41,602 nt of DNA from Dysgonamonadaceae bacterium. Lineage in GTDB: Bacteria; Bacteroidota; Bacteroidia; Bacteroidales; Dysgonomonadaceae. This document shows positions 7,125 through 14,446 of this stretch, piece after piece. The notes below the pieces were generated by a model. It saw only the letters and a list, made by a program, of their open reading frames with translations. It searched no databases and had not been told where the DNA came from. Both the position numbers and the translations under genes were made by a program. Location of the stretch: contig JAISUH010000038.1 in the NCBI GenBank assembly GCA_031272205.1, positions 1 through 41,602 of the forward strand. Direction: 5' to 3'. Positions within the stretch are counted from its first letter, which is position 1, and each line of letters begins with the position of its first letter.

Positions 7125-8420
7125 TTACACATCAGTTTCCTTGCTTGTCTTCTTAGCTTTACCAAAATCTTTATCGATTTTCAAAAACGGAATTACAACC
7201 AATGTCGGTATCGTGGAAATCATCAGGAAGATGAAAAAATGCTCGTAACCGATTTGTTCCTGAATCCACCCGGCAGCCATGCCCGGCAGCATCATCCCCA
7301 AGGCCATGAACCCTGTGCAGATGGAATAATGCGCCGTTTTGTGCGCTCCGTTGGAGAAATAGATCAAATAGAGCATGTAGGCCGTGAATCCGAATCCGTA
7401 ACCAAATTGCTCAATGGCCACCGCCAAGTTGATGGCGATGAAATTTTCGGGCTGGAACATCGAGAGGTAAACATAGCTGACATGGGGTAGCGTAATGGCT
7501 AATGCCATAGGCCAAATCCAATATTTCAGGCCGTTTTGCGAAGCGACGATCCCGCCTAAGATCCCCCCCAGTGTGAGTGCGATGACCCCAACCGTTCCGT
7601 AAACGATGCCAACCTGTTCGGTGGACAGCCCCATTCCTCCCACGCCACGGCTATCGAGCAGGAATGGCGAAGCCATTTTTACAAGCATCGCTTCTGAGAA
7701 ACGATACAGCAGCATAAACGCGATGGCCACCCAAATTCCTCTCTTTGAGAAAAATGCCACGAATGTTTCCTCGAACTTGATCAGTACTTCTTTCGGAGAA
7801 CGGACTTCCCTCTCGGAATCGACAACAGGACGGGGAAGCACAAATTTGTGATAAACGAAAAACAGGAGAAATAATCCGGCGACTACAAAGAATGTGATGC
7901 TCCAAGCCAATGGGATGTTTCCGGTAATCCTTTCGAGAAAACCGGCGAGAACCACAAGTGCTCCTTGTCCCGTAATCATCGCGATGCGGTAAAAGGTGCT
8001 GCGGATGCCGACAAAAAACGATTGTTCGGAATCGTTCAGCGCCAGCATATAAAAACCGTCGGCGGCAATATCGTGTGTAGCGGAACTGAAAGCCAGCAGC
8101 CAAAAAAAGGCTAACGAAGCTTGAAGATACAATGGGGTGGGGAGTGTGAAAGCGACTCCGGCAAGGCCTGCGCCAATCAACAGTTGCATGGACACAATCC
8201 ACCACCGCTTGGTTTTGAGGATATCAACAAAAGGGCTCCAGAAGGGTTTTATGACCCAGGGGAGGTAGAGCCAGCTCGTATAAAGAGCAATCTCCGTATT
8301 CGACAGGCCGAATCGTTTGTACATGATTACGGCAACAGTCATAACGACTACATAAGGGATGCCTTCGGCAAAATAAAGCGTCGGGATCCATGACCATGCG
8401 CGAGTTTTAGACTTTTCCAT
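7125..8420 (-). CDS. ampG: AmpG-like muropeptide permease (MFS)
   Basis: A major facilitator protein of 431 aa with about 12 membrane segments. The N-terminus (SWIPTLYFAEGIPYVVV, then SLYLPWVIKPFWSPFVD-like residues at about 46-65) is the AmpG pattern. AmpG brings GlcNAc-anhydroMurNAc and its peptides from the periplasm into the cytoplasm by proton symport in enterobacteria. Here it is the first gene of the minus-strand salvage operon, ahead of namZ and murTKQ, which supports a muropeptide substrate. A promoter-like box lies 18 bases upstream of the start. Other AmpG-like MFS members carry different substrates, so the exact cargo is inferred. Confidence 0.88.
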   Translation of the reverse strand: MEKSKTRAWSWIPTLYFAEGIPYVVVMTVAVIMYKRFGLSNTEIALYTSWLYLPWVIKPFWSPFVDILKTKRWWIVSMQLLIGAGLAGVAFTLPTPLYLQASLAFFWLLAFSSATHDIAADGFYMLALNDSEQSFFVGIRSTFYRIAMITGQGALVVLAGFLERITGNIPLAWSITFFVVAGLFLLFFVYHKFVLPRPVVDSEREVRSPKEVLIKFEETFVAFFSKRGIWVAIAFMLLYRFSEAMLVKMASPFLLDSRGVGGMGLSTEQVGIVYGTVGVIALTLGGILGGIVASQNGLKYWIWPMALAITLPHVSYVYLSMFQPENFIAINLAVAIEQFGYGFGFTAYMLYLIYFSNGAHKTAHYSICTGFMALGMMLPGMAAGWIQEQIGYEHFFIFLMISTIPTLVVIPFLKIDKDFGKAKKTSKETDV

Positions 8421-8437
8421 TGGTATAAATTATCAGG

Positions 8438-8445
8438 CAAATTTA
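8438..8445 (-). promoter_or_regulatory. putative -7 box of the ampG-murQ operon
   Basis: The minus strand reads TAAATTTG, matching the Bacteroidota -7 consensus TAnnTTTG, 17 bases before the ampG start. No clear TTTG element lies 18-20 bases upstream, so the assignment rests on one box and position. Confidence 0.45.
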
Positions 8446-8502
8446 ATTATAAAAAACGGTAAAATATCTTTGAACAGCATTTTTTTGAAAATTTGTCAGC
8501 GG

Positions 8503-8907
8503 TTACCGGTTTCCGAAACGCGCCCGTTTCTTCTCCGATTGATGTTTCTTGTCGTTGATGCGCCTCTGAATTGATTGTAAAGTTGGTTTGGTCGCAATCC
8601 TTTTCTTACTCTGTTTCAATGCTTTTTCAATGAGCAATCGGAATTTTTTGACGACCGCTTTTTTGTTCAGGAACTGGCTGCGTTCGGTGTCGCTGTCTAT
8701 CTGAAAGATACCCTCTTTGCTGATACGGTTCGCCAATTTTTCCCGGACGAGCATTTTTTGCTGTTCCGATAAGACGGCCGATGCGCACACGTCGATCGTC
8801 AAAATGACTTTTGTTGCCACCTTGTTCACATTTTGTCCGCCGCTTCCGCCGCTTCTTACCGCTGTGAAAACACATTCTTCGAGCAGTTTTTCAATATCGA
8901 GATTCAT
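8503..8907 (-). CDS. arfB: alternative ribosome-rescue factor ArfB (YaeJ family)
   Basis: ArfB is a codon-independent peptidyl-tRNA hydrolase that frees ribosomes stalled at the end of broken mRNA. The 134-aa protein has the GGQ motif in SGGSGGQNVNK near its N-terminus, where the glutamine drives hydrolysis, and a basic C-terminal tail (KQSKKR, KKHQSEKKRARFGNR) of the kind that threads into the empty mRNA channel. It lacks the codon-recognition domains of RF1 and RF2. The frame extends to a GTG at 8934, but a -7 box at 8937-8944 puts the transcript start about there, so I take the ATG at 8907. It stands alone between ampG and a divergent gene. Confidence 0.92.
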   Translation of the reverse strand: MNLDIEKLLEECVFTAVRSGGSGGQNVNKVATKVILTIDVCASAVLSEQQKMLVREKLANRISKEGIFQIDSDTERSQFLNKKAVVKKFRLLIEKALKQSKKRIATKPTLQSIQRRINDKKHQSEKKRARFGNR

Positions 8908-8936
8908 CCTTTCAAAAATTTCAGCCGTTGACACGG

Positions 8937-8944
8937 CAAATATA
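8937..8944 (-). promoter_or_regulatory. putative -7 box of arfB
   Basis: The minus strand reads TATATTTG, a match to TAnnTTTG, 30 bases before the chosen arfB ATG. It lies back to back with the plus-strand box at 8999-9006. Confidence 0.55.
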
Positions 8945-8998
8945 GCTTTTTTTAAAATATTTTCCGCCGCAAGGAATTATATATCGGCATAAAAACGT

Positions 8999-9006
8999 TA
9001 TTTTTG
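8999..9006 (+). promoter_or_regulatory. putative -7 box of the nucleotidyltransferase gene
   Basis: TATTTTTG matches TAnnTTTG and lies 34 bases before the ATG at 9040. No good TTTG is seen at the expected -33 place. Confidence 0.5.
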
Positions 9007-9039
9007 CGGAAATATAAACAATCTAAAAAATAAAAATAA

Positions 9040-9942
9040 ATGAAACCAACTTTATTTGTTTTGGCTGCCGGAATGGGTAGCCGTTACGGCGGCCTGAAAC
9101 AGTTGGACGGTATTGGTCCAAGCGGAGAAACAATCATGGATTATTCCATATATGATGCGGTGAACGCCGGGTTCGGCAAGTTAGTATTTGTCATTCGCAA
9201 AACTTTTGAAAAGGATTTCCGTGAAAAAATCGTTTCGAAATACGAGAAGAAAATTCCCGTTGAATTGGTTTTTCAGGAACTCGACAATCTGCCCGAAGGC
9301 TTTACATTGAATCCCGATCGTGTGAAACCATGGGGTACGAATCATGCCGTTTTGATGGGAAAAGACGTTATCAAAGAACCCTTTGCAGTGATCAATGCCG
9401 ACGATTTTTACGGACGGGAGAGCTACAAAGTGCTGGGTAATTTTCTTTCGCAACTGTCCGACAGCCGCAACCGATATTGCATGGTGGGTTACCGTGTGGG
9501 AAACACACTCTCGGAAAGCGGAACGGTTGCCCGCGGTGTTTGCGAAACCGATGCCGACGATAATCTTACGGGTGTGGTGGAACGCACGCAGGTCATGCGC
9601 ATCGACGGCGAAGTAAAATACAAAGACGAAAACGACACTTGGGTGGCGATTTCCGACAACACGCCCGTTTCGATGAACATGTGGGGTTTCACGCCCGATT
9701 ATTTTAGCTATTCGGAAGCGTTTTTTATCGATTTCTTGAAAAATAATGCCGATAATATCAAGGCGGAATATTTTATTCCGCTGTTAGTTAATTATCTGGT
9801 GGAGAAAAAAACAGCTACGGTTAAGGTGCTTGATACGCCTTCGAAATGGTTTGGCGTAACATACGCTGAAGACCGCCCCGGTGTGGTTGAAAAATTGCAA
9901 AAGTTGGTCGATGAAGGTGTTTACCCTTCGCCGCTCTGGTAG
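9040..9942 (+). CDS. sugar-phosphate nucleotidyltransferase family protein
   Basis: A cytoplasmic NTP-transferase of 300 aa. The nucleotide-binding signature is at the N-terminus, LAAGMGSRYGGLKQ (residues 8-21), and INADDFYG carries the metal-binding Asp. Enzymes of this fold join a sugar 1-phosphate to UTP, CTP or another NTP. There is no left-handed helix repeat, so no acyl- or acetyltransferase activity is fused. The MurNAc operon lies nearby on the other strand, which makes a MurU-like role tempting, but the sequence resembles a different branch and the gene has its own promoter. The sugar and nucleotide are unknown. Confidence 0.8.
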   Translation: MKPTLFVLAAGMGSRYGGLKQLDGIGPSGETIMDYSIYDAVNAGFGKLVFVIRKTFEKDFREKIVSKYEKKIPVELVFQELDNLPEGFTLNPDRVKPWGTNHAVLMGKDVIKEPFAVINADDFYGRESYKVLGNFLSQLSDSRNRYCMVGYRVGNTLSESGTVARGVCETDADDNLTGVVERTQVMRIDGEVKYKDENDTWVAISDNTPVSMNMWGFTPDYFSYSEAFFIDFLKNNADNIKAEYFIPLLVNYLVEKKTATVKVLDTPSKWFGVTYAEDRPGVVEKLQKLVDEGVYPSPLW

Positions 9943-9955
9943 ATTTTCACCTTTC

Positions 9956-10011
9956 CGATTCCGGTTCCGGAACAATATCCCCGCTTGGGTTTTGCCCCGA
10001 AACCGGATTCG
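9956..10011 (+). terminator. inverted repeat, possible terminator after the nucleotidyltransferase
   Basis: Positions 9956-9966 and 10001-10011 form an 11-bp stem with one mismatch around a 34-base loop, followed by TTGTTTTATTAT. The U-tract is poor and the loop long, so it may instead be a leader structure of the next gene. Confidence 0.35.
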
Positions 10012-10037
10012 TTGTTTTATTATGAAATTTTCGGTAA

Positions 10038-11342
10038 ATGATTGATTTAATTATTGTTTTTATCCTCATTTTTCTGAACGGATTCTTCGCCCTTTCGGAA
10101 ATTGCGGTTGTGTCGAGCAAGAAAACCAAGCTCGAAGCCGAGCGAAAAAAAGGGCGCAAGGGCGCGGAAACAGCTCTGAAACTGCAAGCCGACCCCGATA
10201 ATTTCCTGTCGTCGGTGCAGGTGGGAATCACGCTGATAGGGATTGTCAATGGCGCTTACGGCGGTGCAACGCTCACAAAGGCTGTCGAACCCTTTTTTCG
10301 CAATTTTGCACTGACCGCGCCGTATGCCGACAGCATTTCCATGACAATCGTGGTTTTCCTCATCACTTACGTTTCCATTGTCATCGGCGAATTGGTGCCG
10401 AAAACTGTTGCGCTGAACAATCCCGAAAAACTGTCGGTTATTGTTTCACGTCCCATCCATTTTATCAGCATCATTTTCTATCCCTTCGTCAAATTATTGT
10501 CGGCATCGACCAGTCTTGTCAACAAACTTATCGGGATTAAGCCGAAAGACGAGGTTGTTTCTGAAATGGAGCTTCGCGCTATGCTGAAAATCGCGTCCAA
10601 AGAAGGCGTGATTGAGACCGACGAAAACATTATCCACGAACAGGTTTTCTATTTTTCCGACAAACGCGCCAAGCACCTGATGACGCACCGAACCGATATT
10701 GAATGGGTGGATATATCGAAAAAACGCGATGAAGTGATGACCGATTTGATGAAGGTAAACCACAGTCGTGTGCTGGCTTGTCATGGCACGATTGACGATT
10801 TCGTCGGGATAATACTGATGAAGGAATTTTTTATTCGCTTGAATAAAGACGCTTCGTTTCTCATTCAAGATATTATTATTGAGCCTGTTATAGTCCCTGA
10901 AAACATGCGGGCGCAAAAAGTGTTGCGCATTTTTAAACAGCACAACCGCAACATTCTTGTGGTGGTGGACGAGTACGGGAGTCTCGAAGGAATCATCACG
11001 CTGCACGATTTGTTTGAGAACCTCGTCGGCAGTATCCCCGACGATAACGATACCGACAGCGAACCCGATATTTTCTTCCGCGACGAAAATTCTGCATTAG
11101 TCAGCGGCGAAGCGCCCATTGAGATCTTGGCGCAGTTCATCGACGATTTTGTGATTGATTTTGACGATATTGACTATTCCACCGTGGCGGGATTCGTGCT
11201 TTCACACATCAATAAGATTCCGCAGCTCGGCGACACTTTCGCGTTCGAAAACATCACGTTCGAAATTGTGGATATCGATGGCAATAAAATAGATAAACTG
11301 CTCATTACTAAGAATAAAAAAGATTGTTCTGAAGATGAGTAG
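10038..11342 (+). CDS. CNNM/CorC-HlyC family membrane protein with CBS domains
   Basis: A 434-aa inner-membrane protein of the family called hemolysin C or CorC/YfjD. Residues 1 to about 190 form the DUF21/CNNM membrane domain with small-residue-rich helices (FFALSEIAVVSSKK near the N-terminus). Residues about 200-330 form two CBS domains (VVDEYGSLEGIITLHDLFE marks the second), and about 345-430 the CorC/HlyC C-terminal domain (DIDYSTVAGFVL, FEIVDIDGNKIDKL). Family members are linked to magnesium or cobalt export; the hemolysin name is historical. The start is the ATG at 10038, 95 bases after the previous gene. It may be cotranscribed with that gene unless the inverted repeat at 9956-10011 terminates. 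Confidence 0.88.
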   Translation: MIDLIIVFILIFLNGFFALSEIAVVSSKKTKLEAERKKGRKGAETALKLQADPDNFLSSVQVGITLIGIVNGAYGGATLTKAVEPFFRNFALTAPYADSISMTIVVFLITYVSIVIGELVPKTVALNNPEKLSVIVSRPIHFISIIFYPFVKLLSASTSLVNKLIGIKPKDEVVSEMELRAMLKIASKEGVIETDENIIHEQVFYFSDKRAKHLMTHRTDIEWVDISKKRDEVMTDLMKVNHSRVLACHGTIDDFVGIILMKEFFIRLNKDASFLIQDIIIEPVIVPENMRAQKVLRIFKQHNRNILVVVDEYGSLEGIITLHDLFENLVGSIPDDNDTDSEPDIFFRDENSALVSGEAPIEILAQFIDDFVIDFDDIDYSTVAGFVLSHINKIPQLGDTFAFENITFEIVDIDGNKIDKLLITKNKKDCSEDE

Positions 11343-11430
11343 TCGAAAAATAAATCATCCCTTTGCAGACAAAAATAAATAAAGAGAAGAAAATTTATAA
11401 CCTTCGCATACATTAATCGAAAAATTTTAC

Positions 11431-11438
11431 TATCTTTG
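11431..11438 (+). promoter_or_regulatory. putative -7 box of yceD-rpmF-fabH
   Basis: TATCTTTG matches TAnnTTTG exactly and lies 25 bases before the GTG start of yceD. This leaves a very short leader. Confidence 0.6.
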
Positions 11439-11463
11439 CACCGCTTTATTTTGAAGAGTAAAA

Positions 11464-12054
11464 GTGGCTAAATTCAGCTTATACAGCATATCCCTGAAAA
11501 GTCTTTCCCCGGGAACTCATACATTCAATTATGAGTTGGACAGGGCGTTCTTTGAAGCCATTGATGGCGACGAAGTAAGAAAAGGGAAGGTATTGGTGGA
11601 AGTAGCGGTGAAAAACAATTCATCCGCTTTTGAGTTCATTTTCAAACTGAAAGGCGCAGTTCAGGTTCCTTGCAACCGCTGTTTGGAAGACATGGAGCTG
11701 GAAATCGATTCGCAGAACCGTCTGATCGTAAAGCTCGGTAAGGAATATTCGGAAGAAAGTGATGAAGTGATCATCATTCCCGAAGACGAAGGTGAAATCA
11801 ATATCGCGTGGTTCCTGTACGAGTTTGTGGCGCTTAACATCCCGATAAAGCACGTGCATCCGCCCGGAAAATGCGACAAGACCATGTCTTCAAAATTGCG
11901 TAAGCATCGCGTTAGTTCGGATGATGACGATGAGGATATCGATGATATGGATATGGACGATAGCAGCGACGATTTTTCGGAAGACGAATCATCATCTGAC
12001 GTTTCTGATCCGCGTTGGGACGGTTTAAAGGGAATCCAATTGGAAGACAATTAA
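11464..12054 (+). CDS. yceD: YceD/DUF177 family protein
   Basis: A 196-aa soluble protein of the DUF177/YceD family, which in most bacteria precedes rpmF and is linked to 23S rRNA maturation or accumulation. It contains the central CxxC-like pair PCNRC (about residues 63-67), typical of the family, and the C-terminal DPRWDGLK motif. Between about residues 150 and 180 there is a very acidic Asp/Ser/Glu-rich run, longer than in proteobacterial relatives. Translation starts at a GTG at 11464; no ATG lies in a better place, and the promoter box ends 25 bases upstream. rpmF follows after 45 bases. Confidence 0.88.
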   Translation: MAKFSLYSISLKSLSPGTHTFNYELDRAFFEAIDGDEVRKGKVLVEVAVKNNSSAFEFIFKLKGAVQVPCNRCLEDMELEIDSQNRLIVKLGKEYSEESDEVIIIPEDEGEINIAWFLYEFVALNIPIKHVHPPGKCDKTMSSKLRKHRVSSDDDDEDIDDMDMDDSSDDFSEDESSSDVSDPRWDGLKGIQLEDN

Positions 12055-12099
12055 GAAAAAGATAATATACAGAACAAAAACAAATTAAAAAAATAGAAT

Positions 12100-12285
12100 A
12101 TGGCACATCCAAAACGAAGGCAGTCATCTGCAAGACAAGGAAAAAGACGATCGCACGACAAGGCTCAAATGCCCACAATAGCTGTTTGCCCCAATTGCGG
12201 AGCATGGCACATTTATCACACCGTTTGCGGCGAATGTGGTTATTACAGAGGAAAATTAGCAATCGAAAAACAAGCTGCGGTTTAA
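12100..12285 (+). CDS. rpmF: 50S ribosomal protein L32
   Basis: A 61-aa ribosomal protein of the large subunit. The N-terminus MAHPKRRQSSARQGKRRSH is the L32 pattern, and a zinc ribbon is formed by CPNC and CGEC (Cys30, 33, 43 and 46). All four cysteines are present, so this is the zinc-binding form. It lies between yceD and fabH, the usual bacterial order, although plsX, which often sits between rpmF and fabH, is absent here. Confidence 0.97.
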   Translation: MAHPKRRQSSARQGKRRSHDKAQMPTIAVCPNCGAWHIYHTVCGECGYYRGKLAIEKQAAV

Positions 12286-12317
12286 TTTAAATATCCGAAG
12301 TTTATTAACGAATAAAA

Positions 12318-12357
12318 CCCTGAAATTACCAACACGATAGTTTCGGGGATTTTTTTT
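12318..12357 (+). terminator. rho-independent terminator or attenuator after rpmF
   Basis: CCCTGAAA (12318-12325) pairs with TTTCGGGG (12341-12348), with one G-T pair, and is followed by a run of eight T residues from 12350. It ends 18 bases before the fabH ATG, so it would separate highly expressed rpmF from fabH, perhaps letting part of the transcripts through. Confidence 0.75.
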
Positions 12358-12374
12358 AACACGTGGTTTTCCCA

Positions 12375-13382
12375 ATGAAAAAGATCAATGCAGTAATTAC
12401 AGGGATTAGCGCCGGCGTACCCGATTATATTCTGACCAACGACGAACTTTCGCGCATGGTGGACACCTCCGACGAATGGATCACCTCGCGTGTAGGCATC
12501 AAAGAACGCCGCATCCTTAAAGGAGAGGCGCAAGGCGTTTCGGTTTTGGGGGTGAAGGCGGTTGCCGATTTGCTCCGGAAAACGAAAACTTCCGCAGAAG
12601 AAATCGACGCGGTGATTTTTGCTACTTCCACCCCCGACCATAGTTTTCCTTCGGCCGCATCCATGGTTGCAGAGGCAAACGGGATAAAAAATGCCTTTTG
12701 CTTCGATATGGAAGCTGCCTGTTCGGGATTCATTTTCGGGATTGAAGTATGCCAGGGACTTATATTTACCGGACGTTACAAAAAAGTAATCCTCCTCGCC
12801 GGAGATAAGATGTCGTCCATCGTAAATTACACCGACAGAAATACGTGCCCGCTGTTTGGCGACGCCGTCGGCGCTGTTTTGATGGAGCCCACCGAAGAAA
12901 ATGTCGGCATCATGGATGCTATTCTGCATACCGACGGAGTCGGTTACGCTCCCTTACAGATGAAAGCCGGCGGGAGTAAATATCCCGCCACGGAAAGCAC
13001 CGTGAAACAAAACGAACATACGGTGCATCAGGAGGGCAAAATTGTTTTTAAATACGCTGTTTCTAATATGGCCGACGTATCGCTTGAAATCATGGAACGG
13101 AACGGCTTGTCGAAGGACAACATCCAGTGGTTTGTTCCGCATCAGGCCAATATGCGCATCATCGATGCAGCCATCGACCGTACAGAGATTCCCCGCGAAA
13201 AGGTAATGATCAACATTGAAAAATACGGCAACACCAGCGCCGGAACCATTCCGTTGTGTTTGTGGGAATGGGAGAACCGTTTAAAAAAAGGGGACAATAT
13301 TGTCCTTGCCGCTTTTGGCGCGGGTTTCACTTGGGGCGCCGTTTATTTGAAATGGGGTTACAACCCTACCGAATCCCGATAA
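12375..13382 (+). CDS. fabH: beta-ketoacyl-ACP synthase III FabH
   Basis: FabH starts fatty acid synthesis by condensing an acyl-CoA with malonyl-ACP. The 335-aa enzyme has the full triad: Cys116 in EAACSG, His256 in VPHQAN and Asn286 in YGNTSAG. I use the ATG at 12375 ([10 protein letters not shown]), the usual family start; a GTG at 12363 would add four residues but touches the terminator tail. The 3' end overlaps the convergent aroB gene by 25 bases. A second, divergent KAS III lies at 39522-40604. Confidence 0.94.
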   Translation: MKKINAVITGISAGVPDYILTNDELSRMVDTSDEWITSRVGIKERRILKGEAQGVSVLGVKAVADLLRKTKTSAEEIDAVIFATSTPDHSFPSAASMVAEANGIKNAFCFDMEAACSGFIFGIEVCQGLIFTGRYKKVILLAGDKMSSIVNYTDRNTCPLFGDAVGAVLMEPTEENVGIMDAILHTDGVGYAPLQMKAGGSKYPATESTVKQNEHTVHQEGKIVFKYAVSNMADVSLEIMERNGLSKDNIQWFVPHQANMRIIDAAIDRTEIPREKVMINIEKYGNTSAGTIPLCLWEWENRLKKGDNIVLAAFGAGFTWGAVYLKWGYNPTESR

Positions 13383-14413
13383 AAATCCAGCGCCTCAAAA
13401 ATCATTTTCTTCTCGACGTTTTGGTTGATTTTTACGTTCCCGATATCCGAGAGCAGCGTGAAATTGATGGCTGAATTTTCGTTTTTCTTGTCGTGTGTCA
13501 TGATTTCGTAAAGTGTTTCGTAATTGTCGCACGAGACAGGAAAAGCGCCGTAATGTTTTTGGACAAAGCTCACGGTTTTTTGCAATTTCTCTTTCGGGAA
13601 ATCGCATAAGCGATACGAAAGATACAGCTCGGCTATCAAGCCCCAGGCAACGGCGTAACCATGAGGGACAGGGCTATTTTTTTCGATAGCGAAGCTTTCG
13701 AAGGCATGGCTCACGGTGTGTCCCAGATTCAGGGCTTTGCGGATGTCTTTTTCGTAAGGGTCTTTTTCCACGATGCGTTGTTTGATGGATACAGAACGGA
13801 AGGATAGCTCGTTCAGCATTTCGTAATCGATGGCGTCGAATGAAAAAGCAAGCAGCTTATCCCAATCTGTTTGCGAGTGGATCAGCGAATGTTTTATCAT
13901 TTCGGCGTAGCCCGAAAGGATCTCTGTTTTGCTGAGTGTATTGAAGAATGCCGATGAAAGAAACACCAATTTGGCTGAATAGAAAGCTCCTATCTCGTTT
14001 TTGTAACCGTCGAAATTTATTCCGGTTTTCCCGCCCACGGCCGCATCTACAGCCCCAAGCAATGTGGTGGGAACATTAATACAGGCAATTCCCCGCTTAA
14101 ACGTTGCTGCGGCAAAACCGCCCATATCGGTAATCATTCCGCCGCCAAGGTTAATGAGCAGGGAATGGCGTGTAGCGCCGTTCTCGGTCAGTTGTTTCCA
14201 TATCGCTGCCATCGTTTCGAGTGTCTTGTGCGTATCTCCGGCGGGGATGACGATGCGCTGGGCTTTTGCAAGGGTTTCGGACGAATCTAAAATCGGGTAG
14301 CAGAGTGAGTTGGTATTTTCATCAACGAGGATGAACAGGCGGTCGTGATGCATGTTTTTGACCGCCTTTTCCAAATCCTGCGTAATATCTTTACTTTTAA
14401 TGATTTGTTGCAT
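13358..14413 (-). CDS. aroB: 3-dehydroquinate synthase AroB
   Basis: AroB converts DAHP to 3-dehydroquinate, the second step of the shikimate pathway. The 351-aa protein has the NAD-binding [13 protein letters not shown] motif (about residues 88-100), VGGKTGIN, and [13 protein letters not shown] with the zinc-binding His. The length matches the family. It is the last gene of a minus-strand operon with the NagZ fusion (33-base gap) and two 5'-nucleotidase parts, an unusual setting for a shikimate gene. Its stop lies inside the end of the convergent fabH gene. Confidence 0.95.
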   Translation of the reverse strand: MQQIIKSKDITQDLEKAVKNMHHDRLFILVDENTNSLCYPILDSSETLAKAQRIVIPAGDTHKTLETMAAIWKQLTENGATRHSLLINLGGGMITDMGGFAAATFKRGIACINVPTTLLGAVDAAVGGKTGINFDGYKNEIGAFYSAKLVFLSSAFFNTLSKTEILSGYAEMIKHSLIHSQTDWDKLLAFSFDAIDYEMLNELSFRSVSIKQRIVEKDPYEKDIRKALNLGHTVSHAFESFAIEKNSPVPHGYAVAWGLIAELYLSYRLCDFPKEKLQKTVSFVQKHYGAFPVSCDNYETLYEIMTHDKKNENSAINFTLLSDIGNVKINQNVEKKMIFEALDFYRDSVGL

Positions 14414-14446
14414 TTTTCTAAGGGATAATGATGTACAATTTATAAA

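Noticed and set aside
7011-7490. Plus-strand open frame opposite the ampG/namZ junction
   Set aside because: It is antisense to two well-supported genes and lacks any motif.
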